A DNA stretch of 64,000 nucleotides, from NCBI GenBank assembly GCA_003342895.1, contig PTFA01000055.1:4657877-4721876 (forward strand), in the 5' to 3' direction. The notes beneath the pieces are model-generated. The model had not been told where the DNA came from. It ran no database searches and saw only the letters and a list, made by a program, of their open reading frames with translations. Numbering within the stretch: the stretch's first letter is position 1; every line of letters begins with the position of its first letter. Below are positions 47,950 to 59,769 of this stretch, piece after piece. This stretch comes from Casuarius casuarius. Lineage: Eukaryota > Chordata > Aves > Casuariiformes > Casuariidae. The position numbers and the translations under genes are program-made.

Positions 47950-49480
47950 CCCAGCACCTAATTACACGTTTCAAAGAGCTATACTTCACCTGGTGTAACA
48001 CAGCGTGTTGTTTCTTATGGATATTTTTTTGCCGAGAGTTTTTACCTAGCCAGTGCCTAGTGCATGTGCTTTTATTTTTAAACTCAACTCTTCTTCTGCT
48101 CTCAGGACTGTGATTCAGCAACAGTTTCTGCCTCATTTTAAATAATTATTTTCATTTAACTTTGGAGCTGTGAAAAAATATCCAGGTTTGCTGAACAATT
48201 AAGTGGTACAAGAACAGTGCCTTATAAGGAGATATCGCATATGAGCGAGATTTGTAACATAGCCTGACCCTTATGGGTTGAGAAAAGTTTCATTTAAAAA
48301 AAGCAACATATTGGCAAGAAACCTATGTTTTGAACCCCACAAACCTTAAGGGAATTAGTGATGTTGCAAGGTTCCTGCCTATGGCACACTGTGAACAAAA
48401 CTGCTAAGGGAGGTTGCAGTTGCTTCCCAAGTTCTCTCCCCAGACGGAATAACCAGCTATTTTCATCTCGGAGGAGTCAGACAGGGGGGTTGCTGGTGAA
48501 AGAGTGAAATATTTCCATCGCAACGTAAACGAAGGCTGCCTCATAGCAGCAGCCAGGCCCATGTAGTAAAGGGGGAGACGGTGATGAAGGGGATTAATAT
48601 TATATTCCCTCCTTCCGAAGTTTCACCATGCCATTGCCCCATGCTCCCTCTGCTCCCACACTGTGGTCAGCCCTGGCAAATGAGCTTTGGTATGACTTGC
48701 AGCTCATGCCATAGCAGCACCCAGGCGCTTCCCCCTCTCGCACCTTCGTGGAGTCGTGCGGCCGCTGGGGCCCCGGCCGGAGAGCAGGGGCGAGGGGGTG
48801 CCTGAGGCCAGCGTGGCTCTGCGCTTCGTCTGCTCACCAGGGACCTTTGGTGGAGAAATGGGGACTTGGGCTCTTTCAGGTATGCAGAGTGGGCTGAAAT
48901 GACATTGCGGAGAGGACTTCAGAGGAAAGCTCTGAGCATGAGTAAACAGCTCAAAGACTCAGATAACCTGATACTAGAAATGAACAAATAATTTGTAATG
49001 AATAATGTATTGATGATTTTCAGCTCTTTCTGATTACAAATTGTCCATGAACGAGTCACAGTTTATCAAATATTCACTTTTCAAAACACCAAATTACTGT
49101 GAATAATTCATGAGGTACAAGTTGTTCTTGCGTTACTTCTTTAAATATTTAATACTCAAAATATGAGTTGTTTTGATTGAACATGTATGCCATGGGGTGC
49201 AGTTATCTTACTCCCATGTATGATCTCATGTCTCCGAGTCAGGTGTGTGGTATGACTTGACAACAGCACGTGCTGGGAGCTTTCTGTAGTTTCCCCTCCC
49301 CAGCATGTCTTCCAGCATAGTGGATTTCCACCAGGTACTCAGTGATGGGACACATGAATAACACACATGGGATGGAAACAAACTCATGCACCATGACCAA
49401 ATAGTCATGGCAGAATAATCAGCTAGTTGAACTGATGTGCTCCTAGTAGATGCAGTCAAATACTACGGGATAATCTGAAC
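47950..49480. other. Unannotated sequence, no gene seen
   Basis: Includes a GC-richer patch at 48640-48830 and an AT-rich patch at 48960-49160 with a short inverted repeat, AATTTGTAAT at 48990-48999 and ATTACAAATT at 49033-49042. No coding frame or named repeat was recognised. Confidence 0.4.
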
Positions 49481-49489
49481 TGTTTGAGA

Positions 49490-50110
49490 AGTTACCATCC
49501 ATCAGCGGAGACACAATAAGCGATTATGTGGACATTCAAAGACTTCTCCAGTGCAAGGTAAAACAGCTTGAATCACCCTCACTTGTAAATCTGACATTAC
49601 ATTATAGTGTTTTCCATGCATACTGAGATCAAGCAGAGTTCTGTGTAGTGCCCATCCTCTCCTTTCCCCCATTCTCAAAAGTAGCATCATTTTGGGCCTT
49701 TTCTGGTCTTGCGGTTCCTTACCCATCCTCCAGGAGGTCTCCAGGATCACTGCTAATGACTCAGCCAGTTCTTCAGGCACCCTCAGCTGACGTTCATCAG
49801 ATGACTTGATTTGAATATATTTAACTTTTCCTTGTACTCTCTAAGCTTGCCCTAGGCAGAGATTTTACTCTTTTTGTTGCTAGCATTAATTGTGCTATTT
49901 ACCTGCTCACAACTGCTTTTTAGTAAAGATTTCCCGGAACTCTGAAACTGTATCACAAATACTGTTCTCTCAGTCTCTCATGTTGGAGGTTTCACTCCTA
50001 TAAATAAGATAATTTATTTATTGGAGCAGGAACTTGAACTGGACCTGCCAAACCCCTAGAGACCATGTAGGTCAGCAGATTATAGGGTCCCTTTTGGGTT
50101 CTAGTGAAAA
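49490..50110 (-). mobile_element. CR1/L3-type LINE fragment, reverse transcriptase region (antisense)
   Basis: The clearest part is 49670-49860. TCTGGTCTTGCGGTTCCTTA, then ATGACTCAGCCAGTTCTTCA, then ATATTTAACTTTTCCTTGTA keep the order and spacing of the reverse complement of the mid-ORF2 region in CR1/L3-type LINEs. Similarity is weaker on both sides, so the ends are approximate. This copy belongs to a different part of the element than the fragment at 50.67 kb, and the order of the two rules out one simple insertion. Confidence 0.6.
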
Positions 50111-50296
50111 TCTTTTTTTTTTTGAACATTCCTGATCTGTCTTTCTTGCTATGTATTTTGCTTTGTACAGCCTAGCTTCTGGAAAATAGTATCTCTTTTT
50201 TTCCTGTTAGATTGCCTAAAGAAAGGGATAAAGGACTGACCTCTGCATATGTTACAGTAAAACAGAGTGGAAAAATGGCATTATACAGGCCACTTC

Positions 50297-50324
50297 TAAA
50301 ATAAAACAAAAACAAAAACAAAAC
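50297..50324. repeat. (CAAAAA)n A-rich tract
   Basis: An A-rich simple repeat in which C recurs every four to six bases. It has no other evident function. Confidence 0.75.
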
Positions 50325-50669
50325 TCAACCCACAAATTAACTATATATCTGTAATAGCAATATTATAATTGCAGGTATGTGAGTTTCTTGAGAAACCCTT
50401 GTTATAACTTGATTCCTCAACTGCAGAATGAGTCAGTCTCAAGGATATCTATTTCTTCCTAGATTTTGAAGAATTTTGCTACATCTTGTGGATTTTAGTA
50501 CCATATCCTCCATATGCTTCAATGGAGCACTGGAAATGGGATGTGCTCATCTGGATTCCGTATGTGTGTCCATCTTGATGCATTGTGCAATGCGAGGATG
50601 AGGAATTATCCAAACCAGAGGATGTGGGAGTGGAGGATTTTTCTGATGAGCATCATCAGACTGTTCAGA

Positions 50670-50930
50670 CTGGTAAAAGAATGTAAGAATGGAAAAGACT
50701 CTCAGGGTCAATAAGTGCAGCTATTTCAGGCAGCATTATATAACCTGTCTGTAACCCCACAAGGATGAGTTGGGTTATTTGCTCCTACTGCTCCTACTGG
50801 AAGGCAGTTCCTCCACTTCTAATAGTCAGAGATCTTTTTCTAGTTTCCAACTTCAATTTATGCTTGGTCAAAGGATACCCCTTTTTCTTGTGCCAGTGCT
50901 AATCTTCAGTCCATCTTCCTGAGTGCAGTA
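50670..50930 (-). mobile_element. CR1 LINE, 3' region fragment (antisense)
   Basis: GAATGGAAAAGACTCTCAGG at 50684-50703 begins a reverse-complement CR1 3' end. The order continues through CAGCTATTTCAGGCAGCATT, ACTGGAAGGCAGTTCCTCCA and TCTTTTTCTAGTTTCCAACT to TTCTTGTGCCAGTGCTAATC near 50886-50905. These match successive points of the family's 3' region. The copy appears 5'-truncated shortly after. Confidence 0.75.
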
Positions 50931-50939
50931 TTTTGGAAA

Positions 50940-52570
50940 TTCATTGCTATTTTACAACAGCAATATATAGTTTTTTTGTAGAAGTAAGAGTGGTGACAGC
51001 ATAGTAATTATGTTTTTATGGTGTTATAAATATGTGCAAATGTGTGTACATATTTGATAATATGTGGAATGAGGTGCCATATTTATCCTTTTTCATCTGT
51101 ATGTTCCCACATGCTGCACAGCAGTGGCTACTTCATACGTTCTCCCTAGTTTACAGATGGGAAAATAGAATTATGCACTTTTGTGCCCAGGAGTGGAAAC
51201 TCATCGTATAAATCTGTATTTAAACTTCTGAATAAACGATCTGATGTTCAGAGGTATGGTGTGTTTTTCAGATCCCAGGGATTTAATATCAACTAAAGTT
51301 AAGCACTTAACTACTGGCATCCATGTTCAAAAATGTTGGTCTTAGCCACCCTTTTCTTCAATTGAAATTTCTGGTGTGAAGAACTTGCCTAAAACCATGC
51401 GGCAAATTATGGGCAGAACTGAGAATAGAAAACAGCTTCCCAGCTCAGTGCCTGATTCACCCAGTTTCGTTTCATGTTATGTAACAAAGCTAAGTGAGTC
51501 GTCAGTGTCTTATTTAGCGCACTGGATCTCCAGAATGCACTGATTTCATTTGTGATAGCACACAAAGTCTTGCATTTTTGGCGTCAACTTACGGACTTGC
51601 AAAAGTGAGCTAAAACTATCTTCTGAAAAAAGTGGCTATTTTTTGATTTTAGCGTCTTCTTTGCTCTCACCTCTTTTCTGCACTGTCTCTGAATAACTAG
51701 AGATTCACAAACATTTTGTAATGCAATGAAACCACCAAGCACAGTCTCTGGTATGATCTGAAACTCCTAAGCATTACACAGCTCTAGTGAGAACCAAATG
51801 GTTTGAGTTCTACATTTTTTGAGATTTGATTTATTTTCCATACAATCCGAGGAGGAAGTTGCTATCGTAATCTCGTATGTCAGGTTTACCCTGTTATTAT
51901 TACTTTCCCCAGTATAGCTTTATCTCAAACTTCTGTATATAAAAAGTTCACTAGCATATACAATAAGGTAGGTACCCAATTTAACATTACTTTCCCATGT
52001 GCTATCGATCTGCCTCGAAGAAACTGTTTTTGTTTCAGGGGACGCTGCTGCTCACCTTCCAGGAGAAACTAATTTTAACCTAATCATTAAAATTTGCATG
52101 TAAAGTACATATTGCAATTAGAGCACCCGATATTGCTAAAGGGAAAAGACTTTTGGGTCTGGGGGTTTGGGATACTTCAAAAAAGCCAGAAAGTAATGTC
52201 TTAATTCTGATTTCCTCAGGGCGAAGAGTGGAGGAAGGGAAAGGAAGGAGAAAGAGCTTCTCATATCAGCAGGAGGAGATTTGGGGACGATGGCTGCAGT
52301 GTGTGTGCTGTGAGGGCTGTTTTGTGAGGCAGATGCCATACATAAACAACTCTCTCACTGTAACATTTTTATATTGGAAAATCAAACCTAATAGAGTTGT
52401 CTCATTTCAATCTCTTCACAAATAAGGTGACAAAAAATCATCACACTTTTGCCCAGGGTATTGCCAGCCTCGTGTTCTTGAGCATCTATGCATGGCAACT
52501 ACCATGCAAAGAGTAGCCAGCACTTCATTCTCCACTGGCCATGAACATAGTAACAGGGCTGCAACGAGTG
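50940..52570. other. Unannotated sequence, no gene seen
   Basis: AT-leaning sequence. A purine-rich part at 52200-52300 follows an acceptor-like TGATTTCCTCAG, but no donor or protein supports an exon. Confidence 0.4.
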
Positions 52571-52574
52571 AAAA

Positions 52575-52760
52575 AGGCTGATGTTTCAAATATTTTTGTT
52601 TGAATTGGCTTCAAAAATCAAATTTAAGAAAAACAGAAAGAATATTTTATTTCAACTTCATTATGTATCATTTTATTTCAATAAGATTGAAATTGTTTCA
52701 TTTCAAAAAGGTCAAAATGTTCTTTTTTGATTTGACTTTTCCATGGCATTGTCTTTCAGA
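52575..52760. repeat. TTTCA-rich low-complexity stretch, possible old repeat
   Basis: Repeated TTTCA, TTTCAAAA and TTTGAA words dominate, for example ATTTCAAAAAGGTCAAAATG at 52701-52720. Similar TTTCAAAA-type degenerate repeats are common in sauropsid genomes, but I cannot name this one. Confidence 0.3.
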
Positions 52761-52769
52761 CTGCACATA

Positions 52770-55700
52770 CCTTACACCCTTGCTGAAAGCTTAGGCTCCA
52801 ATTGGTCAGTATTTTCCAATGAGATGAATTCTGCTGAAACATTTTGACAAGCTTTGCTAAACAGGAAAGATATAATGAAGCTTAAGTTTATGATATAGTG
52901 AAGAAAGGGGAATTTGTATTAGGTCCTATCCATACAAGGAGCACTTCAGTTTGTATGAGTGATTTTAACCAGACTGCCAGGACACTGTTAGCAAGCAAAG
53001 CAATGGAAAAGATATTGTCAGCGTGGATCCAGTTCCTGGAGGTAGCAGTGGGGAAATTATTTGTTGAGGAATATTCAATTCAGCTTGCAACTTGTATCCT
53101 GACCAGCAGCGAAGAGGACATCAAATTGTTACAGCTGCCACTTGTGGGGAAATCAAGTGTGGAGCAGTTGGTGGTAGCTGGGCATGAGGCTCTGAAAAAG
53201 AGAAAGGCATTAACTATAGACAACAATATAAAGTAAACAGTGCCTGGGAAGGTGATCAGGCACAGGAACAAGATCATCTCTACTGTGAAACCCTGACAAC
53301 AGTCTCTAGCCCACGGTGACTGGCACAGGCCCAAAACTCAGTGCCGTTCAGGGACCATTCTCAGCAGGCAGTTTGCATGCAGCCAGCAAGCGTTGGTGGG
53401 TCAGACTGTTTGCTAACATAGACGTAGGCTGTTGCAAGCCAGTTGGCCTCAGTGCCCAGGAACATTCCTGGGCACGTCTAATTTACTGGGACGGACTGAG
53501 CCAGAGGGTGTGACAGCGACTGGTTTTTGCTCCAGCCGAGGAGCAAGGCTGTCTAGGCTGCAATACTTTAGAAAATATTCAAGACTTGCAACAAAAGAAT
53601 AAAGGTACCCAGATCTTTTGTTGTGTTATCCAATTTCTCTCCTTGCCATGTGTAACTTTGGGTGAATCAAAAATCAAAAGAGCATGGCCCAGGGATCACG
53701 TTGCAACGTGAGCTAAAAGCCAGAGAGTTCGACTTAATCAAAGGCTGTTTTTCTCCGCCTGTAAGGAGTGGAGCTTGGGGCCAGCCATGTTTGCTTCCCA
53801 GCACGAAACCTTGCAAGAAATGTCTGGGGAGCAACAGGGCAGTGGGGGCCAGATGTTGCTGGAGAGCAGCTTTCATCCTGGGGGAAAAGGGCAGCTGGAG
53901 CTGACTGTGGGAGCCTGGGGGCGGCCACGGCAGCCTGCGTGGTTCAGATGGAGGGGAGATCCCGCAAAGTGGAGATGTACTGGAAATGGCCTGAGCTGTG
54001 AGTCCTTTCACAGCATTGGGGTACCTGCAGGGCTGCCCTCTCACAGTGGATGTGTGCTCTGGCAGAGCACTGTTCTGTCTCTTGTGGATTACTGAGTTAC
54101 AGTAATATCCTGGAAATTAAAGCTAAAATATCCTGGAAAAGGCAGATTAGTACTCATGCTGGAAACCAGAGAGAGATGCTCTTGGCAGACAAACAGAAGG
54201 CTTTCCGTCTGGAGGCTCATGATCTCAGGAGGGTCTTCATCAGAGGTTGATTTCATCTCAGAAGTCACCAGTTCATCAGCCCCGTGTAAGCCATCTGCTT
54301 TAGCATACACTGGCTCCCATTTTGGCAGTGCTGATTTCTCTCCTTTCTCTGTTAAGGGATTTTAGCGTGGCTAAGCCATCTGCAGGTACCTGTGTTTGGT
54401 CAGATTAATATCATCCCACACCTCTGACCTCACCGAAACCTGTTGCACCACTCATTTCTGAAAGTTAATAGAAAAGAAGAAAGAAAATGACTACAGAAGT
54501 TTTCATTTGTAAGTACAGAAGAAAGCAATGTGCACAATTACAGAGGACTTCTTTCAGTATTGCAATGCTGAGCACCCTAAAAAGAGTTAAAATAGAGCTG
54601 ATTCAAGGCATATTTAAGTTAGTGGGAGGTTCTCACTTACTCTGGGAGATTCCCATTTACTTTGAAAGGCTCTGGATTGAGGACACAGGTGGAAATTACT
54701 GATTAACTGAAGCAGAAAGAAAGATTAGGATGAAGAAGAGGTATGTTTCTGATGAGGGAGGAGGGGTCCAGGCAAGGAGGTGGGGCAGGGTGGTGGGTCT
54801 GGACCCCAGCCCTCACCAAGACCTGCCAGGAAGCCAAAGCACCTCATGCTGCCCGCCCAGAGACAGCTGCCTCTGGCCATGCTGGCCCTCTGCACAGCAC
54901 AGGGGTGCAGGGCGGTGGGCCCAGCGAGTGGAGGAAGGAGAACTCTTGTTTTCCCTGAATCTGTACTGTTTTCACGAGTTGAGCAGGCTCACCTTGTCTG
55001 CTGTACCTGTGCAGCCTTCACCTGAATGTCTCTGCCCAGCTGAAGATCTCATGGCTGATGGTATTTTTTAGGGGATTGGACTTGCTCTGTGTGACGTAAA
55101 ATGGCATCATCTCCATGCCCTGAAGGGCTGAATGAGGTGGTGTATCCACAGATCAGTCCTTCTCATACGTCTTTCTGCCTGTCTCATTTCCATGAGTTTT
55201 ACTTTAGCTAGGATGAAGCCAACCTGGTCAGGAAGTCTTATTTGTGCCTTATGGTCTGATGTCAGATGATGCTTTTTAATGGATTCACTCTTCCTTCACA
55301 GCAGGGTCAGTAGTAAAAGATTCACCTATATCATGAATTAAACCTTTAGTTTATATCAGTTTGCTTAGAACAGGATGCTGGACAGAGAATTGCAAACATG
55401 CCCAGCCTGAAGAAGGCAGGTTTGTAACTATTAGGACAGCTGTCCCCAGAGCCTGCATCTGCGTGCAAGAGGGGAAATGACTCTCTCGTTTCAAGGAATA
55501 GGACATGAGGAAGGAGAAGGATTTAATAATTTTGTGCCAAGTCTTAAGGCAGGAGAGAGAGAGCAAGCGGCTGATAGTGATGTTTTCATTTCACAGGGAG
55601 ATGGAAGTTTCCCTCCTCTCCTAACCCAAAATATTGAGGTTTCATCTGGTTAAGGTGGTATCTACCTCTTTAATAGGACTGTGACTCAGAGAGCAGGTGA

Positions 55701-56260
55701 CGGCTGCTGCTTTCTGTGTATAGAACTATAATCCTTCTCAATTATCAAAGACATAAATTACTATTATTTCCTTACCAGATCGAACATCTTCCTTAAATAT
55801 GTGAAAGAAAAATTGTAGGTTGTCTAGTGAATTTTCCTCTTGGAAAAACTGCCTATTCTTAATATACAAGTTCAATGAAAGTTCAAAAGTTTATCAGTGC
55901 AAAGCCTGTATTCTAATAATTTATCTGCCAGCTTCTCGGCTCATATTTTGATACTTTGAATTAAGAGACATTTTTGTACTCCCTTCATGTAAAAGTAATC
56001 AAACAGCACTTTTCACAGGCCTATCACAATATCTATTGATCATAATCAAACTATAGATAGTGTTAGTGTTGGAGGGCTCTTGTGTAGGACAATTTGACAA
56101 TCACCAGAGCAAACTGATGGTGACTGTTGCAGGACATCGTTTTCCTTGACCAATATAACTCCATCAGGTTTCACCCAATGAAGAACTGTCACGAGGCAAT
56201 GCTCAGGGAGTTTGCGGATGGATCAGATGTTTTCACACTGGCTGGGCTCAGTGAACCTTA
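52770..56260. other. Unannotated sequence, no gene seen
   Basis: A 112-codon frame at 52898-53236 on the plus strand begins with ATG-like context but has no recognisable product. The GC-richer part at 53760-53960 has overlapping frames on both strands. No repeat family was recognised. Confidence 0.35.
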
Positions 56261-56279
56261 CTCCTGAGGTAACACAAGA

Positions 56280-57570
56280 GTCATCTGATGAAGTTTCAGC
56301 GCTACTAGTAGTATCTTCAAGAGCCTGTTGTGGAAAAGCGAGGTGGCAGAGAGGTGGGGAGAACAAAGTGTTGATCTATATGAGGTGGGGTAAAATGAAG
56401 AGGGATACAGACCTAAAGACCTCTCAGGTTATTGCTGCTTTCTGGAAAATGTTAAAACAATTAACACAAACCAGTTTTAAACATCTAGGAGGAAACAAGA
56501 AAGTGAGTAGAAGCAAACTTAGAGTCATCAAGAATAAATAATGCCAGTCATTTTAATGCCATTTGATAAACAATTTTTCAGACAGAGAAACAGGAGTGAT
56601 CAGATACTCTGATTTTAGGGAGATTTTCTTGCTATTTCATATGACATTTTCCTAAGCCAGCTAAGGAAGAATGGTCTGGATGGAGGCAACTTCTAAGATG
56701 GGGACGATATTATCTAGGTGAAAAGAAACAACCAGGATCTATTAGTAGTGAAGCTGCTGGAGTTCTGCAGGAGTCAGTTCTGGATCCAGTTCTATTCTGT
56801 ATTTTCAATACTGAGCTAGGTGGGGGAAAATAAAGTGAGCATATTAAATTTCCAAATAACCATTTCATTGGGACTAATCACAGATAGTTTTGAAGGTAAG
56901 ACTAAAATTAAAAATGATCCTGACAGTTGGGGAAGATGTTCTGAAAAGAAGTATTGTGCAGTTCAATAACATAAAATGCAAGGTATTACTCTTAGGAAGA
57001 CTTCATCGAATAAATATAGGATAGAAAACAACTGGTAAAATAGAGGCTCTTCATGAACGCATCAGAGGACTACTGTGCATCGTGGACTGAGGATGAGGAA
57101 ATAGTTGCAAAACCAGCAAATGTTGTAGTTGTATAAACAGAAATATAGGTTGTAAGATGTGTGAGAAATCCTTCCATTCTGTTCAGCACTGGTAAGCCTG
57201 AACTGCCTGCACAGCTGCAGGACTGTGTCCAGTCTTGGGTGATCTCTTTCGAAAAACATGCGAATGAACTGTAGAAAGTCCATAGTAGACCAATAAAACT
57301 GTATAGAAATCTAGAAAGGAAGGGAACAAATCATTTGGGGTTATTTTAGTCCAAAATCGCAGAAGGCCGAGGAAAGATTCAATGCTAACAAACGTAGTAA
57401 CACGAAGTGGCTGAACGGGATGATTTATTTTCCATGTCCATGGTGGGTAAGACAAGTCTTAGGCTTAAACTGGAACAATTAAAATTCAGGTGAGACATTA
57501 GGAAAAGCTTACTACTGGGAAAGATAGTGAAGGACTGGAACAGAGAGACTGAGCTATAAGGACAGTCATC
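56280..57570 (+). mobile_element. CR1 LINE, long 3' fragment with reverse transcriptase region (sense)
   Basis: The plus strand follows old CR1 in sense order. CTGGAAAATGTTAAAACAAT near 56442, GTCATCAAGAATAAATAATG at 56524-56543 and ATATGACATTTTCCTAAGCC near 56639 precede GTTCTGCAGGAGTCAGTTCT near 56762. Next come ATTAAAAATGATCCTGACAG near 56907, AAATGCAAGGTATTACTCTT near 56975 and GGACTGTGTCCAGTCTTGGG near 57220, then CCATGTCCATGGTGGGTAAG near 57432, close to the 3' end. About 1.3 kb is preserved, with many stops and indels, so it is dead. The 5' limit is uncertain. Confidence 0.8.
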
Positions 57571-57589
57571 CCTGAAAAGAATGCATAAT

Positions 57590-59530
57590 TAAAATTGCTG
57601 TCACTTGGAAAACAAATTCATGTTTGAATTGGGGCACATATGCATGTATCATTTTTAATGGTGCAGTATAGGAAAGGGCCACAACCTTCTGGAAAGCTGC
57701 CAAATTATTTCCACTGTGATCTGCTAGTCTGACCACTCTTTGCAAGGTAGGACCTGTGCCTAGGTGACCAGCAGGACAAAGTCAGTCTCACATCTACAAG
57801 GCCTCCTCTGTTGAGGTGACAAATGGTAATGAGCACCTCCACCAGGGTTAGGGCTAGAAGCTAATGGGGAGGACTGGGGAGACTAGTGCAGCTCAGAGGC
57901 AGCCACAGGAAAGCTCCAGAGACACTTCAGTGCTTGGTTGTTCGGGGGGCTGTGCCTCTTGTGCACTCTCTACGGCCGATGAGCTGGGTGGATTTGGGTG
58001 CTTGCCTTAAGGAGGAAGATGTCACATAGTGGCGGCAGCTGCTCCATACACAATATGCCAGCAGAATTTCCAGTAAAAGCTTAGCTTATTCTATCTTCCC
58101 CTAATCTTATCAATCTCAACCATGACAGATTTTCCCTAGTCACAGGTCTAGACTATCTATCTACAAAATCTGTGAAAATCAGCTGTGATTTCCTGAAATG
58201 GAATTAAAAAAATCTTAGCATTGATTAAAACCAGTACCTACAGAAGAGGTAAACTTTTACTGGATAAAATGTTCAGTGGACTTCTTGAGCTATGATTTAT
58301 TACCTGGGACTAAAATTCAGTTGCTTACAAAAGTTTATTTGCTGATTAAGACATTGACATGGGGGTGATGATTACAGTATGATGGATGGCTGAAGGAAAC
58401 CTAAGCTTTAGGACACTGTTGGGAAGAGGTTGGTTTTGTCTGTTTGTTTGAAGGAAATCTCTAGATCTTTATTCTGCATAAACAAACCTCAAAGTGTAAA
58501 TTGTTCAGTTTGGAGGGACAGCAGCAGTCCTAGGAGGAGTCTTTCTAAGCTCTCTCAAGATACTCTATCTCAGCTCACCTATAAGCAGCACCTCTTCCCA
58601 GGACTGATGTCTCAGAATTAACTCAGCAGAGTCATGCTGATGTAGAATTTGGTAAGTGAGAGGACTGTGACTTGCATTTCTTTCTCTGACTCATAAGTCA
58701 ACAAAAAAGATTTTAATGTGCTTACTACTCCCCCAAACTGAGTGAAAATTATGTTACTTTCTATATGGTCACCCAACTGCAGAACAGTCTTCAAAATTAC
58801 TATTATAAATTAAAAAGAAATGAGTTTTTAAATAGGTTTCTCAGTCTGAAGCAGGGTAACCTGTCTCACCTTCCAGACTAGTACTAGAAAGCTGAAAAAA
58901 ATAGGCATAGTTCTCTGGTTCAGCATTTGTATATGTTGTAATAAATATTGTCATTTAGTGTGGAAAAAGTCCATTCATTTTTATCATATGCAGTAACACA
59001 GAACAATATTATGCAGCAAGTTCATTGCCTCTTAGCTCATGCTTGCTAAATGGCATCCATAAATACTGAACATGCCTGTGACATACTTTTGGTATCTCAG
59101 ATTACACATTTCTGGAGTTTAGGGAATGCCTGACCAGGGGTGAACTTCTCCAGCACATCATCTTTTTCCAGAACATATTGTTCTTGGATCCATCCCAAAA
59201 CATACACAGGGATGGTCCAATGTTTCTGTGGACAGTCATTTTCTTTTCCTTAGACAGTTCAGCTTTTGTTTTGGATGCAAACTAATGCTTAACACTATCA
59301 TGATCAAAACCTATTTACTTTCACCCCTCAAGAAAAATAAAGAAAGTTCAAGAAAAATCCAGTCGGTTCTAGTAGAATCAGCCAATGTCCAACCAGTCCA
59401 TTTATTCTGGATACATCTTAATCATTTATACTTATTGTTACTCAGATTTTTCATTAAATGCCAAAACACACTTAAGAACACTCCTTTTCTGTCTCCTTTA
59501 CTAATTTATTACCATTTTCCAAAGGCACTA
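57590..59530. other. Unannotated sequence, no gene seen
   Basis: TGTGATCTGCTAGTCTGACC at 57715-57734 resembles the start of a reverse-complement CR1 3' end, but the match is too short to call. The rest is AT-leaning with no recognised frame. Confidence 0.35.
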
Positions 59531-59539
59531 TCCTGTTAC

Positions 59540-59760
59540 CTTTGAAGATAACGAAAAACTCCCGTTGACTTCAATATCAGCAGAAAATAACCCTATATGA
59601 GCAGTTTCATCAATTGGAAATTACTTATTTCTTAAACGACTTGGTCCTGTGAGTTACTGAATATCTTCTAACAAGTCCTGAGAACATTTGGCTTCCACTG
59701 ATTTCAATGGGAGTTGAGAGCACTCACTAACTTGCAGTATTAGATCAAAATTAAAGAAAA
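59540..59760. repeat. Possible remnant of an old sauropsid interspersed repeat
   Basis: GTTGACTTCAAT at 59564-59575 and TTTCAATGGGAGTTGAGAG at 59702-59720 are variants of a word common in old repeats of birds, crocodilians and turtles. I cannot name the family or place its ends. Confidence 0.25.
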
Positions 59761-59769
59761 AAATGAAGT

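Noticed and set aside
47252..48113. Long frames on both strands across the CpG island
   Set aside because: CpG-rich DNA is poor in stop codons; the translations are arginine, proline and alanine-rich without domains.
52898..53236. 112-codon plus-strand frame
   Set aside because: No family recognised and no exon boundaries; length not exceptional.
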